64,000 nucleotides of DNA from Staphylococcus ratti (GCF_020883535.1 NZ_CP086654.1:1860001-1924000); one strand, 5' to 3'. Counted from the first letter of the stretch, positions 1 through 8,753 are shown. The notes: a model not told the origin generated them from the sequence alone. Made by a program: numbers and translations.

Positions 1-140
1 GCGTCAAATGTCGCTTTGTTTTCGATAATGTCCATTTCTAAAGTGCCATCTTCCGCTAACTTATGATTGGTCTTTGTGCTTACGTATAAATCGAAGCCAA
101 CGCCTTGTAAGCTCTTTAATTTTACTGGAATACGCCTCAT
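1..140 (-). CDS. Tail-associated protein, N-terminal fragment (cut by window edge)
   Basis: Only the first 46 or so codons are present; the frame runs open off the left edge. The ATG at 140 follows the Dit-like gene by four bases. Its position directly after Dit is where siphophages of this type place the tail-associated (Tal, endopeptidase-tail) protein, so that role is inferred from order rather than from a domain. The start MRRIPVKLKSLQG and an upstream AAGG about seven bases before the ATG support initiation here. Nothing can be said about the catalytic part, which lies outside the window. Confidence 0.55.
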   Translation of the reverse strand, partial: MRRIPVKLKSLQGVGFDLYVSTKTNHKLAEDGTLEMDIIENKATFD

Positions 141-144
141 CTCC

Positions 145-1080
145 TTACCTTGAATAGATTTTGTGTTTGAATACTATTTTTTGTACAACCTGATTCATCT
201 TAAATCGATTAATCCCAGGGTGTAAAACTGGTTGTTCAGATTCAGTGTTGTAATTATCGATACGTAAGTTGTTACGATACGTATGCAAGCCATCAAACCT
301 GATGACATCGCCTGCTTTTAACTCTAAACCTTTAATCTTAATCATGTTGCTGTGCGTCATATAGAATGTAAACCCTTTATCGTCATTCTTGCTGACGTTT
401 TTACCAAGCGTGATTTCGACCACGCTATCTTGGTTAAACTGGTTAATAGGAACGCTACCGTTATAATAAACATCGTCATAGGCTACGTTTTCAAATGTGT
501 AGCGTCGTTTAATATCAGATTTATTGAATGGTAGATTATCTGGTACTGCCCATTTCTCCATGTTAGGGTCTCTTTCTAAGTCTGTACTGTAACCTATACT
601 TTCGAAGTATGGTAGGTTAATCGTTTCAAATTCTAGCGTGATTTCGCCACCAATCTTGCCCGTATCGAATGACACTTCATTCACAAGACCGACGTATATT
701 TGTCTGCCGTCCACGTATTCCATTTCAAACTTTTGCGATTCGCTAGCAAACACACTCTCATATACGATTGAGTTGTCAGGTGTAGCAAGCTCACGCATAT
801 AAAAATGCCCGCTAAACAAATCTTGTATAGTGGATTTTAAATGCGAGGCATAAGCCATTCTGCTAACGTCGTATCTTAACACAAGTACAACTTTCTTCTT
901 TTCTTCAACTGTCGAATTATAAAAACGACCATTGATTCTTTCCACATTGTCGAAGCTACGGCTATAACCTGCGCCCTCGACATTGAAAGAAACAACCCGC
1001 AATGCGTCATACGTAAAGGGGTTGTTACTGATACGGTATTTATTGTTGTTTTTAATTACTTCTATGTCATGCGCAATCAA
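145..1080 (-). CDS. Distal tail protein (Dit-like, phage tail family)
   Basis: A 311-residue protein directly after the tape measure gene (12-base gap) and before the tail-associated gene, the usual Dit position. Dit forms the hexameric hub joining the tail tube to the tip complex. The N-terminal half (VVSFNVEGAGYSR, then a beta-rich stretch with EVSFDTGKIGGEITLEF near residue 140) resembles staphylococcal phage tail-family proteins. The C-terminal third (residues about 200-311) is also beta-rich, with GDVIRFDG, and may be a galectin-like or carbohydrate-binding insertion; that part is inference. Product class is fairly sure, fine function is not. Confidence 0.7.
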   Translation of the reverse strand: MIAHDIEVIKNNNKYRISNNPFTYDALRVVSFNVEGAGYSRSFDNVERINGRFYNSTVEEKKKVVLVLRYDVSRMAYASHLKSTIQDLFSGHFYMRELATPDNSIVYESVFASESQKFEMEYVDGRQIYVGLVNEVSFDTGKIGGEITLEFETINLPYFESIGYSTDLERDPNMEKWAVPDNLPFNKSDIKRRYTFENVAYDDVYYNGSVPINQFNQDSVVEITLGKNVSKNDDKGFTFYMTHSNMIKIKGLELKAGDVIRFDGLHTYRNNLRIDNYNTESEQPVLHPGINRFKMNQVVQKIVFKHKIYSR

Positions 1081-1092
1081 TTGACTGCCCCC

Positions 1093-4056
1093 TTACATAA
1101 GTTGAAAACTTGCATTTTTTGCGTTTGTTTCTTCGATATATGATTTAATAGCAGGTATATCAGATTCGTTTCGTACAGTAATGTTAACGATAGGTCTGTT
1201 GTTTTCTTGCATACTGTGTTGTACGTCTTTCGTCATGTGGGTGTCAACAACGCCACCCATACCGCCACCTAATCCGTCTGTGAGGTTAGATGACAATTCG
1301 GTACTGAAAGCGTCGCCCACTCTTGAAGCCAGCGACTGTGCTTGTGATACGGCGCCACCCATACCACCACCGTGTGATGCAACAAAAGAGGTCACGTTGC
1401 TCCATGCGTTAGATATTGCATTACCAACCGCACTAGCCACTCGCCATGCGGCACCAGCAATACCTTCTGCCACTTTACCTATCAATTCCGCACCAGCACT
1501 CATAAAACTTCCGAAAAAGCTAGTGATTCTGTCTAACCCGCGTTGCATTCCGCTTTCTATCTCACTTACCACTCTCACAAAGCCTGATATAATTCGGCTT
1601 ACAAAGCTAATCATTGTGTTCCAAATAGATGACACCCATCTAGCGCCATTAGACACGATGTAGCTGTATGCTTGTACCATTTTCGCAAGCACCGTAGCTG
1701 CCGTTTTACTAAACCAGCTAGATACCGAGTTCCAAATCCGAGTGACAAATCCAGTAATCGCACTCCAAATTTGCCCCCAACTTGTAATATTCGTACCTAA
1801 AATTTTGTTTAGTGTAGTGAAGATGAAATTAGAAATTTGATTCCAAATTGACGATATTGCACCCCAAATTGTTTGGCCAACGTTGATTATCGTATTTTGT
1901 AATGTCAACCAGGCGCCTGAAAAATCGCCAGTTAACAATTGAATGAAAGCGGTAAAAATACCGACGATAATTTGGATAACCGACGATATAATCGCACCTA
2001 TCGCCGTGAAGATAATCGAAACCGCATTCCACAAGGCTTGAAAGCTAGTGATTAGCAATTGAATAACTCCAACAACCACCACGCCTAGCACTTCAGAGAA
2101 GAATTGACCCAGTTTTTGTAGAATAGGCATTATCGGTTGTAGGGTCTGCATAATGCTTGCACCGAGTTGCTGGAACCAACTTACTAACGAACTAACTGCA
2201 CCACTGACCGCGCTAACTATGCCATTCCAAGCATTGATTAGGGTATTTCTGAAATTCTCGTTTGTCTTCCATAAATAGATGAACATCGCAACCAATCCTG
2301 CAATAACTGCAATGACAATCCCGACTGGTCCCGTCAAGGCAGTCAATGCCGTACCTAACATTGGTAGTAATTTTGCTATATTAGCAACTGGATTCATTAA
2401 AAATGCGAAAGCGCCACGGAGTACATTTAAGATACCGGTTAAAGCACCACTCGAAGATATAAATTCGCCAATTGAGCCTATGGCACTAATAAGCGATACG
2501 CCAAATACATTACTTAAAACTGTACCTACAGCTAATAACGGTGCCATTAAAGCCCACACAGCACCACCTAAAATCATAAATACACCTATAATTTTGGCAA
2601 TAGCAGGGTGTGCTTCGAATAAGTTTGCGACGAATCCTGCTAAGGCAGTTACAAATCTTAATAACACACTTGCGATAGGTGCCATAGCCGTTCCGAATGC
2701 TACTAACGCACGCACGATATTACCGATTAACTCCATAATCACCGGACCGTTCTGTTGCACGTACTGCACAAATTGTTTAAATCCCTCTGACTTGCCAACC
2801 TGTTCAGACCATGATTTAAATTGAGCTGTTAAATTAACTAGCCAATCGAATATGCTCGCGCTGTTTTGTGCGAATGCTTTCATTAGATTGCCTATACCTA
2901 AAAACACGTTGCCGAATATTTGTCCAATTTTAGGTAAGTTGGTTTTCGTGTATTCGATAAATGACCGAATCGCATTTTGGCCACCTACACTATTTGCCCA
3001 GTTTTGAAACTTCTGACCTAAACTATCTAAGCCATTAGCAACCCACAAGAAAAGAGGTGCTAATTGAGTGAACACATTAACTAGACCGTCGCCAAAACGC
3101 CCTGCAGCACTTAACAAAGCGTTAAACGTCTTAACACCCGTCGTATTCATCATGTTGAAGAACCGTTGCGCTACTTGGCTATTTTGCGACCATTTTAATA
3201 ACTTCTGTGAGGCTTGTTCCATCGATTGTGCCACACCAGATATGAAAGGTTTCAACGCAGTTAAGGCTGTTTTGACCGTGTTTAAACTGTTTGCTAATGT
3301 GTTAAAAATTTGTGCCTGATTCTGTTTAATGATTCCTTGCCACGTTGTTTTTACACCCTCTAAAGCGGATTGATAAGCTCTAGTTTCTTTCGTCGCTTGC
3401 AATGTACCATCTTTTAACATCTTAATGGCACTGATTGCCATAGCACCAAATGCTACTGCACCTACGCCTGCTATACTGAATGCGCCTGCTAAACCTAGTA
3501 CACCGCCACCTAACACACCAACTGCGTTAAGCACGGCCATGATAGCAGGTACCAATCCAGCTATAATTGGTATTAACGCTTGTACACTTGCAATCATTAA
3601 ACCTTTGACTTGTTGACTAAATACAGTACCGAATGTGCGTATTTTCGATGCTAAGGCGTCCATTTTGTCGCCGTAGTCTGTCAATGATTGGTTAAGTGCT
3701 CTCGTAAGTATTTGCGCCCTTGTCATGCCTCTAGTGTCAAACTTAACCTTTACTGTCTTATCAAACAATGTGGCTAACATTGCTCTAGCTCCATTTATTG
3801 AATGCCTTAAAGGAGCGTTGTTACCGTCAATTTTTACTGTATGCTCACGCCATTTTAGAGCCATAGCTTTTGCACGTTGTAAAGCGCGGTGGAATTTAGA
3901 GATGTCCGCTTTAACATCTGTTTCAATCTCATTAGGAATCGATGTTTTCGCCATACTTTGAGCCTTACGTACATTCGCTTGAAAGTTCCTGATGTTAGCC
4001 ATGATTTTGACCATGAAATTTTTATCCACGCTTAACCTCCTTTCTGCTCTAGCCAA
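1093..4056 (-). CDS. Tape measure protein
   Basis: The largest phage ORF, 987 residues, lying after the tail chaperone frames and before Dit. Tape measure proteins fill the tail tube, set its length and help DNA entry. The sequence shows the classic composition: a helical basic N terminus with FHRALQRAKAMALKWREH, long hydrophobic Ala/Gly/Ile stretches (residues about 150-215 and 455-640), and repeated Trp-containing segments of the type WNSVSSWF and WGAISSIWNQI around residues 605-850. No lysozyme or M23 peptidase motif is visible. The last 36 residues (positions about 1096-1203) match the C terminus of the 72-residue protein at 8781-8999 at 26 of 36 positions. The start overlaps the preceding frame by 25 bases, with AGGAGG upstream. 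Confidence 0.9.
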   Translation of the reverse strand: MARAERRLSVDKNFMVKIMANIRNFQANVRKAQSMAKTSIPNEIETDVKADISKFHRALQRAKAMALKWREHTVKIDGNNAPLRHSINGARAMLATLFDKTVKVKFDTRGMTRAQILTRALNQSLTDYGDKMDALASKIRTFGTVFSQQVKGLMIASVQALIPIIAGLVPAIMAVLNAVGVLGGGVLGLAGAFSIAGVGAVAFGAMAISAIKMLKDGTLQATKETRAYQSALEGVKTTWQGIIKQNQAQIFNTLANSLNTVKTALTALKPFISGVAQSMEQASQKLLKWSQNSQVAQRFFNMMNTTGVKTFNALLSAAGRFGDGLVNVFTQLAPLFLWVANGLDSLGQKFQNWANSVGGQNAIRSFIEYTKTNLPKIGQIFGNVFLGIGNLMKAFAQNSASIFDWLVNLTAQFKSWSEQVGKSEGFKQFVQYVQQNGPVIMELIGNIVRALVAFGTAMAPIASVLLRFVTALAGFVANLFEAHPAIAKIIGVFMILGGAVWALMAPLLAVGTVLSNVFGVSLISAIGSIGEFISSSGALTGILNVLRGAFAFLMNPVANIAKLLPMLGTALTALTGPVGIVIAVIAGLVAMFIYLWKTNENFRNTLINAWNGIVSAVSGAVSSLVSWFQQLGASIMQTLQPIMPILQKLGQFFSEVLGVVVVGVIQLLITSFQALWNAVSIIFTAIGAIISSVIQIIVGIFTAFIQLLTGDFSGAWLTLQNTIINVGQTIWGAISSIWNQISNFIFTTLNKILGTNITSWGQIWSAITGFVTRIWNSVSSWFSKTAATVLAKMVQAYSYIVSNGARWVSSIWNTMISFVSRIISGFVRVVSEIESGMQRGLDRITSFFGSFMSAGAELIGKVAEGIAGAAWRVASAVGNAISNAWSNVTSFVASHGGGMGGAVSQAQSLASRVGDAFSTELSSNLTDGLGGGMGGVVDTHMTKDVQHSMQENNRPIVNITVRNESDIPAIKSYIEETNAKNASFQLM

Positions 4057-4313
4057 CGTCTAGTACCAGCCTTGAATAACTCACGTCTACGCTTTTCTTC
4101 GGCCAGTCTTGCTTGTTGTATGCGCTTGTAGCTGCCAGGTTCTCTTATCTCGTAACGTTGCTTTTCTATGTCTTTAGTAATACGTTTGATTGATTTGCCT
4201 GCTTGTACAAGGCCATTAGCTTGTGCGCTTTCCACACCAAGTTGACGTTGGTCTAAATATCTGTCTTGCGAACCTATTATCCAATCACGCCATTCATTCG
4301 GCGTCATCATCAT
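4032..4313 (-). CDS. Tail assembly chaperone, frameshifted extension (gpT-like)
   Basis: A short basic, Arg/Lys/Gln-rich frame between the tail chaperone gpG-like gene and the tape measure gene, which is where lambda-type phages encode the T part of a G-T fusion made by ribosomal frameshifting. The ATG run at its start (MMMTPNEWRDW) has no good ribosome-binding site, and the frame stays open upstream through the end of the G gene in the -1 frame, reading LLNYSEIRQLTARFVGYIP before the Met run. This supports expression as a -1 fusion rather than an independent gene. No canonical X-XXY-YYZ slippery heptamer was found in the overlap, so the shift site is unassigned. Confidence 0.65.
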   Translation of the reverse strand: MMMTPNEWRDWIIGSQDRYLDQRQLGVESAQANGLVQAGKSIKRITKDIEKQRYEIREPGSYKRIQQARLAEEKRRRELFKAGTRRWLEQKGG

Positions 4314-4351
4314 TAGTTCGCATTCAGGTATATAACCGACAAACCTTGCTG

Positions 4352-4855
4352 TTAGTTGTCGGATTTCGGAGTAGTTGAGTAAGGTTCCGCGTTCATGATT
4401 TCTTTGTAGTTTTCTTTCATGAATTCGATTCCCGCTTTCGTTGACTCTTTTTCGTCTTCTTTCGCCAACTTCGGCGCTTCGTTCATCTGTGACCAGAATA
4501 GACGAGACTTCTGCTTGAAAAAACCGCTATTGTTTAACACCTCTAATGCGCCCTGTAATAGCTCTAGCGTGTCGTTCTTTTCTTCGATGACTTTATATAA
4601 GGCAACCTCAATATCATCGCGTGTAGGTGCGTTTTTGCCTAAATAAGCCGTTGCACATTCCCAAAAGCTAGCGATTGCGTCAGTGTCACGCTCTAAAATG
4701 CCGTTATAGATAACGTTGAATCCTGGCGTTTTTACCATTTTGCCGTTTGCGTCCTCTTTTTCTTCTGCAAACTTTTTAGCTGTCTTGTCAAAGAAGAATG
4801 TAGCTTTAGCTTCTACGTCGTTATCGTTAATCTTTAAAATTGTAATTGGATTCAA
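4352..4855 (-). CDS. Tail assembly chaperone (gpG-like)
   Basis: A 167-residue acidic protein between the major tail protein and the tape measure gene. The family acts as a chaperone coating the tape measure protein during tail tube polymerisation. Seen: MNPITILKINDNDVEAKATFFFDKTAKKF at the start, helical middle (EVALYKVIEEKNDTLELL), and a Glu/Lys-rich end. The next frame downstream is open in -1 relative to this one, as expected for a G/GT pair. An intrinsic terminator lies just upstream (4884-4910), between the abundant tail tube gene and this one, which would lower chaperone expression. Confidence 0.75.
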   Translation of the reverse strand: MNPITILKINDNDVEAKATFFFDKTAKKFAEEKEDANGKMVKTPGFNVIYNGILERDTDAIASFWECATAYLGKNAPTRDDIEVALYKVIEEKNDTLELLQGALEVLNNSGFFKQKSRLFWSQMNEAPKLAKEDEKESTKAGIEFMKENYKEIMNAEPYSTTPKSDN

Positions 4856-4883
4856 AATAAATACCTCGCTTTAATTTTTGTAT

Positions 4884-4910
4884 AAAAAAATAGGGAGCTT
4901 ATGCCCCCTT
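4884..4910 (-). terminator. Intrinsic terminator after the major tail protein gene
   Basis: On the minus strand a GC-rich hairpin (AGGGGGC / GCTCCCT with one mismatch, loop ATAA) is followed by TA and a run of seven T. It sits in the 65-base gap between the major tail protein stop and the tail chaperone start. A partial terminator here would separate the stoichiometry of the abundant tube protein from that of the chaperones. Confidence 0.7.
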
Positions 4911-4920
4911 TATTATTAAG

Positions 4921-5466
4921 TTAGACTTCAAGTGTGCTTGATGACGCCGTAGCGTTTTGCATTTCCTCGAATGTGCCAACTTTTTCACCAAAGTGCTCGT
5001 ATTCAACCGTTGGAGCACCAGCCGCTTCAAACCATTCAGGTGGCAAAGTATCTTCTGTACCCTCTGCCGTGTTCCACTTGATTTTTAGCGTTAGTCCTAT
5101 TTTGTTGTCTTCATCATCAAATGACATTTCGAAAGATTCTGGCACGCTGTAACCAAAGATACCGTGGTACTTGTTATCTTTACGCTTATTACGTTCATAC
5201 AACCAAACGCGGACTTGACCGCCAGTCTTGGCTGCCTTCTTCATAGCGTCGATACCAGGGTCGCCTGGCACATTGCCTACAGTTAATTTAATTTCTTCCG
5301 ATGTAGCGTTTGATGAGTAATCAGTTTTGCCACCACGAATGATTTCAGCTAGGTCATTCTCAATCGTGTGTCCGCCCTCTTGCAAGTCCGCCAATAACAA
5401 AGCGTCAACTTTATCAAGTTTGCTTTCAGCAGGACGCACAACAGCTAAATAACTTTTTTGAGCCAT
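4921..5466 (-). CDS. Major tail protein (tail tube)
   Basis: A 181-residue protein resembling the TP901-1 family of siphophage tail tube proteins: start MAQKSYLAVVRPAESKL, then a beta-rich core with a GDPGIDAMKKAAKTG loop, YHGIFGYSVPESFEMSFDDEDNKIG and LTLKIKWNTAEGTED. It polymerises in hexameric rings to build the tail tube. Neighbours are the tail completion protein upstream and the chaperone pair downstream. A terminator follows the stop codon. AGGGAG precedes the ATG. Confidence 0.85.
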   Translation of the reverse strand: MAQKSYLAVVRPAESKLDKVDALLLADLQEGGHTIENDLAEIIRGGKTDYSSNATSEEIKLTVGNVPGDPGIDAMKKAAKTGGQVRVWLYERNKRKDNKYHGIFGYSVPESFEMSFDDEDNKIGLTLKIKWNTAEGTEDTLPPEWFEAAGAPTVEYEHFGEKVGTFEEMQNATASSSTLEV

Positions 5467-5469
5467 ATA

Positions 5470-5901
5470 TTACACTCCCTCGTTCTTTTTAATGTGTCTG
5501 TACTTAAACAGAAGCCGTATCGTGCCATGTTTGGTAAACCTGTCGATGTCAGGAAATACCGATTGACTATCAATACGGCTATATTCAAATTCATAATTTT
5601 CTATTTGTATCGGACGGTTAAGGACGTGCCCAATCGCGCTAATAATCAACTTCGCTTCGTACTGCGTGTCGAATTGCGAATACACATGAAAGATGATACC
5701 GACTGTCTCTCGCATTGAAGCGCTCGATTCATTATTAGTTACGTTTGATTCACCCACGATGATATATGGGTAAACAGCGTCCTCTTGAACAACATCAAAA
5801 ACCCTATCGCCAACAAACATATTGATAATAGGGCTCTCTTTTAACCGCTTATATAATTGATTTGTAAGTTCGGGTTCTACTGATACCCACATATGCAGCA
5901 C
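5470..5901 (-). CDS. Head-tail joining / tail completion protein (SPP1 gp17-like)
   Basis: A 143-residue protein just before the tail tube gene, the place of the SPP1 gp17 / lambda gpU tail completion protein. Visible features fit: an N-terminal helix (LTNQLYKRLKESPIINMFVGDRVFD), the PYIIVGES strand, and SSASMRETVGIIFHVYSQ, typical of the DUF3168-like fold. It caps the tail and docks it to the head connector. Four bases separate it from the tube gene, so translation is probably coupled. Confidence 0.7.
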   Translation of the reverse strand: MLHMWVSVEPELTNQLYKRLKESPIINMFVGDRVFDVVQEDAVYPYIIVGESNVTNNESSASMRETVGIIFHVYSQFDTQYEAKLIISAIGHVLNRPIQIENYEFEYSRIDSQSVFPDIDRFTKHGTIRLLFKYRHIKKNEGV

Positions 5902-5903
5902 TC

Positions 5904-6314
5904 CTAGTTAAAGTACGCTTCAAACGTTTTTCTACCTGCGTCAAGTGCAGGATTCCAAAACGGTTGAGGTGCTTGTCCTTTAGTTGTTATCCATTGCCCA
6001 GTTTTAGGGTCTTTGTAACTCCACGGAATCTTTTTAGCACGACTGCCTTTTGTGGCGTAAATACCAGTACCATATTCAACGTATAAACTGTAACTCGCGC
6101 CTACATTAACAACACCCGTTAAACCGCCGTTCTCAAAACGAAAGTCGATACTTTCTTTCAAAAAACCTTGGTCAACAGGTGCAAGTGCGACTGCCGTGTT
6201 ATAAATCTTCATCGTGGTCTTTGCTATACCTTTTTTAACCCACTTATCTATGTCTTTGGAATACTTTTCAAGGTCTGCAACAATCGAGTTAGCGCCATAT
6301 TTAACCTTTGCCAT
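5904..6314 (-). CDS. HK97 gp10-like head-tail connector protein
   Basis: A 136-residue protein with the recognisable gp10-family pattern: AVALAPVDQGFLKESIDF (the APVDxGxLKxSI motif near residue 45) and YVEYGTGIYA near residue 80, followed by PQPFWNPALDAGRKTF. These proteins act late in head completion or tail attachment. It overlaps the upstream connector gene by 14 bases, which suggests coupled translation. Confidence 0.8.
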   Translation of the reverse strand: MAKVKYGANSIVADLEKYSKDIDKWVKKGIAKTTMKIYNTAVALAPVDQGFLKESIDFRFENGGLTGVVNVGASYSLYVEYGTGIYATKGSRAKKIPWSYKDPKTGQWITTKGQAPQPFWNPALDAGRKTFEAYFN

Positions 6315-6636
6315 ATGGTACCTTTTTAAGTCGAATCATTTTTATTTCATGTTGACCGCCTTGGTCGATAACATCGCCTTGCATGCCGTAGATTCTGCCC
6401 TCATATTCAAATAAAGTATTAGTAGAGATTGGCAAGTCATACGGTATATACAAGTTTCTGTCGCAGTCCTCGGACATTTGGTGGAATTTAAGTTGTTCAG
6501 AAACAGTGGGCGTGTCCATAAATCCTTTAATTGTTTTCTCGCTTACAAAGCGCTCTTTAATAATAGGATACTCGCCCACTTTCTTTATAATTCCAGTTCT
6601 AATTGTGTGGGGGAATTCGTCGTAAGGGTCAAACAT
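6301..6636 (-). CDS. Head closure protein (SPP1 gp16-like)
   Basis: A 111-residue small beta-rich protein between the gp15-like adaptor and the gp10-like protein. Start MFDPYDEFPHTIRTGIIK, with a central SEKTIKGFMDTPTVSEQLKFHQM and the strand FEYEGRIYGMQGDVIDQGG, fits the stopper/head closure family of staphylococcal SPP1-like phages. Position is the main evidence. Stop and start codons of neighbours are within two bases upstream and overlap downstream. Confidence 0.65.
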   Translation of the reverse strand: MFDPYDEFPHTIRTGIIKKVGEYPIIKERFVSEKTIKGFMDTPTVSEQLKFHQMSEDCDRNLYIPYDLPISTNTLFEYEGRIYGMQGDVIDQGGQHEIKMIRLKKVPYGKG

Positions 6637-6637
6637 T

Positions 6638-6934
6638 TTACCACCTCAATCGGCGTAAAGGTTTTAAGTGTTTGTAGGTTGATTGCGGTAGGTCAGTTAC
6701 AAACGTATAAGATACCGTGCCCATTGTGCGACTGGATATATTGCCATTTGTACCATACTTGATACTTTCAGCTATAAACTTCCTTACGCCAAATGGATAC
6801 GGAACAACAAACGTTTTATTGCAATACTCTTCCGCAATTCCTTTATAAAACAAAATTAAATTAGTTAAAACATCATCATTAGACGTATCTTCAACAGGCA
6901 TTTTATTGAGTTGTTTAACTTCTTTAGGTAGCAT
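6638..6934 (-). CDS. Head-tail connector adaptor (SPP1 gp15-like)
   Basis: A 98-residue helical protein in the position of the SPP1 gp15 / HK97 gp6 adaptor, which binds the portal and receives the head closure protein. Seen: helical LTNLILFYKGIAEEYCNKTF and FIAESIKYGTNG, characteristic of this family. Its start overlaps the stop of the preceding gene by one base. Confidence 0.7.
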   Translation of the reverse strand: MLPKEVKQLNKMPVEDTSNDDVLTNLILFYKGIAEEYCNKTFVVPYPFGVRKFIAESIKYGTNGNISSRTMGTVSYTFVTDLPQSTYKHLKPLRRLRW

Positions 6935-7215
6935 TATTGACCACCCTCTAACGCCTCAATCAATTCAGCCTTTTTTAGCGAATCGTAGTCGTTAACTTCA
7001 CGCTCTTTTGCAATGTCTTTAAGCTCATCAACTTTCAATTTAGCCAAGTCGATAACCTCGATTACAGAAAGATTGCGCTTGTTATTACCCGACGCCAATT
7101 CTTCAATGCGCTTTTTGGTAGGTTTATATCCTAATCGAGGATAAAGGGCACCCTCGTTATAAAGGTGTCCTTCATCTTGCCCGTCTGTGAATTTAGCAAT
7201 CACTCGTGATAGCAT
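6934..7215 (-). CDS. Head-region protein with Rho-N/SAP-like helices
   Basis: A 93-residue protein after the major capsid gene. The C-terminal half, residues 55-92, reads LAKLKVDELKDIAKEREV then YDSLKKAELIEALEGGQ, the helix-extended loop-helix pattern of Rho termination factor N-terminal/SAP domains, often found in a short head gene of staphylococcal phages. The N-terminal part has no family I recognise. A nucleic-acid contact inside the capsid or at the connector is possible but unproven. RBS AAGGAGTG lies nine bases before the ATG. Confidence 0.65.
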   Translation of the reverse strand: MLSRVIAKFTDGQDEGHLYNEGALYPRLGYKPTKKRIEELASGNNKRNLSVIEVIDLAKLKVDELKDIAKEREVNDYDSLKKAELIEALEGGQ

Positions 7216-7229
7216 ATTATCACTCCTTA

Positions 7230-8054
7230 CTAAACTTCTAATGAGCCTGAACCTTTATTGATTTTAACGACTTTAGCTTCGTCATAAAGGTACGCCACAT
7301 AGTGTTTGTCAGAGAATAAAGCAGTTGCTTTACGTGAAGCGTCACGCTCCGCCTCTAAGAAAAAGTCACGCTTAGTGATTAATTTAACCGCACCTTTTTT
7401 AGCAAGGATTGCCTCACCTACATCTAGCTTGTTTGTACGTACGATAACTGCGCCTAACGCTTCGCCAAATGCACCCTTAACGATTACGTCATCGCCTAAT
7501 AAAGTAGCACGTGTAAAGTTGTCAGTAGCGTTACCACGTAACTTACCGGCGTCTAATGGATTAACAAATAATACCATTGGCTCTAAGTCCTCATCGTTAA
7601 ATTTATCAATAGCGCTTTGTAATCCAGCTAATTTAGTGATGTCTGCATTAACTGTTAATGACGCGCCTTTAAGTGCAGCTAATACGTCATTGTCTACTTT
7701 GTTAGCGATTGCTAAACCGTGTTGACGTACCGCTTCGCCTTTAGGGTCGCCGTAGCCTGAAAGTAAAGCCTCATCAGTTAATTCAGTACCTTTACCAATT
7801 TTTTGAATAGTAGCTTGACGCTTTTGGGTTTCGATTTGGTCTATTGGAATTTCTTCTCCCTCCGCCACTACTTTAGCGTCTCCGCTATAAACGAAAGCTG
7901 GGAATGTTAATGTGTTACCTGGTTGTCCTACTAATGTGTTGTCGATTTCTGCAAATTGTGCAAATCGTAATTTTTTGTCTAACTCTGCTTGCATCATTGG
8001 CGCTAATACTTCTGGATTTACCAATGACGCTAATTTAGTTGTACCTGTTGCCAT
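7230..8054 (-). CDS. Major capsid protein
   Basis: A 274-residue HK97-fold type capsid protein following the scaffold gene. Seen: start MATGTTKLASLVNPEVLAPM, FAEIDNTLVGQPGNTLTFPAF, AEGEEIPIDQIE, DNDVLAALKGA and the C-terminal RDASRKATALFSDKHYVAYL, all typical of staphylococcal phiETA-like capsids. No N-terminal delta/protease domain is seen and no prohead protease gene is nearby, which fits a separate scaffold. It forms the icosahedral shell. Confidence 0.9.
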   Translation of the reverse strand: MATGTTKLASLVNPEVLAPMMQAELDKKLRFAQFAEIDNTLVGQPGNTLTFPAFVYSGDAKVVAEGEEIPIDQIETQKRQATIQKIGKGTELTDEALLSGYGDPKGEAVRQHGLAIANKVDNDVLAALKGASLTVNADITKLAGLQSAIDKFNDEDLEPMVLFVNPLDAGKLRGNATDNFTRATLLGDDVIVKGAFGEALGAVIVRTNKLDVGEAILAKKGAVKLITKRDFFLEAERDASRKATALFSDKHYVAYLYDEAKVVKINKGSGSLEV

Positions 8055-8070
8055 AAATAATTACCTCACT

Positions 8071-8667
8071 TTACTCATTAATTAATTTGTCGTACGTTTC
8101 ACGATGGTTGTAGAAAAGGTTCTCACGTTCAGACACGGTCATGTCATCAAATTGTTCTTTAGTGATTCCGCCTTTTAAACTTTCACCCTCGTTAGGTGTA
8201 CGGCCTGTGGGTTTTTGTTCTGCAAATAAATAAGGCTTAGATTCTTGCAGCCCTTTAACTGCGTCATCTAAACCTTTAACTGTGCCATCTTCTTGAAGTT
8301 CTAAATTGCTTTTATCAAGCATTAATAGAACGTCGTTTGCGTCATTTGCTTCTTTAGCAACTGCTAACTTGATGGCGTTATTTAGTTTTAGCTCCTTCAT
8401 ATCAGCTTGATATTGGGCGTTTTCTTGCTTGTATTGGTTTAACTTGTCTTTAAGCTCTTGATTGTCCCCATCTTTAGCTTTTTGAAGGTCTGTGATTTGT
8501 TTGTCTCGGTTCTCCAGTTCTTTGTTAGCTTTTTCTAGTTGCTCTTTTAGAGATTCAACTTTTTTAGCTTCACTTTTTAAATCTCGTAACGTATCGTGAT
8601 GTTCATCTACAATCTTTTGAACTGTTTCTTCCTCTAAACCTAAACCACGTAAAAATTCTCTTTTCAT
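8071..8667 (-). CDS. Capsid scaffolding protein
   Basis: A 198-residue acidic coiled-coil protein (DUF4355/gp20-like) immediately before the capsid gene. Residues about 20-100 are almost uninterrupted heptad-rich helix rich in Lys, Glu and Gln. The C terminus (FDDMTVSERENLFYNH) is a short basic-aromatic helix expected to contact the capsid protein. It directs prohead assembly and leaves before DNA packaging. A 113-base leader with a terminator-like hairpin lies upstream, the largest gap in this part of the late operon. Confidence 0.85.
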   Translation of the reverse strand: MKREFLRGLGLEEETVQKIVDEHHDTLRDLKSEAKKVESLKEQLEKANKELENRDKQITDLQKAKDGDNQELKDKLNQYKQENAQYQADMKELKLNNAIKLAVAKEANDANDVLLMLDKSNLELQEDGTVKGLDDAVKGLQESKPYLFAEQKPTGRTPNEGESLKGGITKEQFDDMTVSERENLFYNHRETYDKLINE

Positions 8668-8753
8668 AATTATTACTCCTCACATTTTTGATAACACTGG
8701 TCTTTTCCAGCACGAGTTTGCACCTTTTAACGCCTTGAGCATGATTTGGGCAT

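Noticed and set aside
2279-2824. 181-codon plus-strand frame inside the tape measure gene
   Set aside because: It is antisense to a clear tape measure coding region, low complexity (Ala, Asn, Pro, Thr, Ile), and has no ribosome-binding site or family resemblance.
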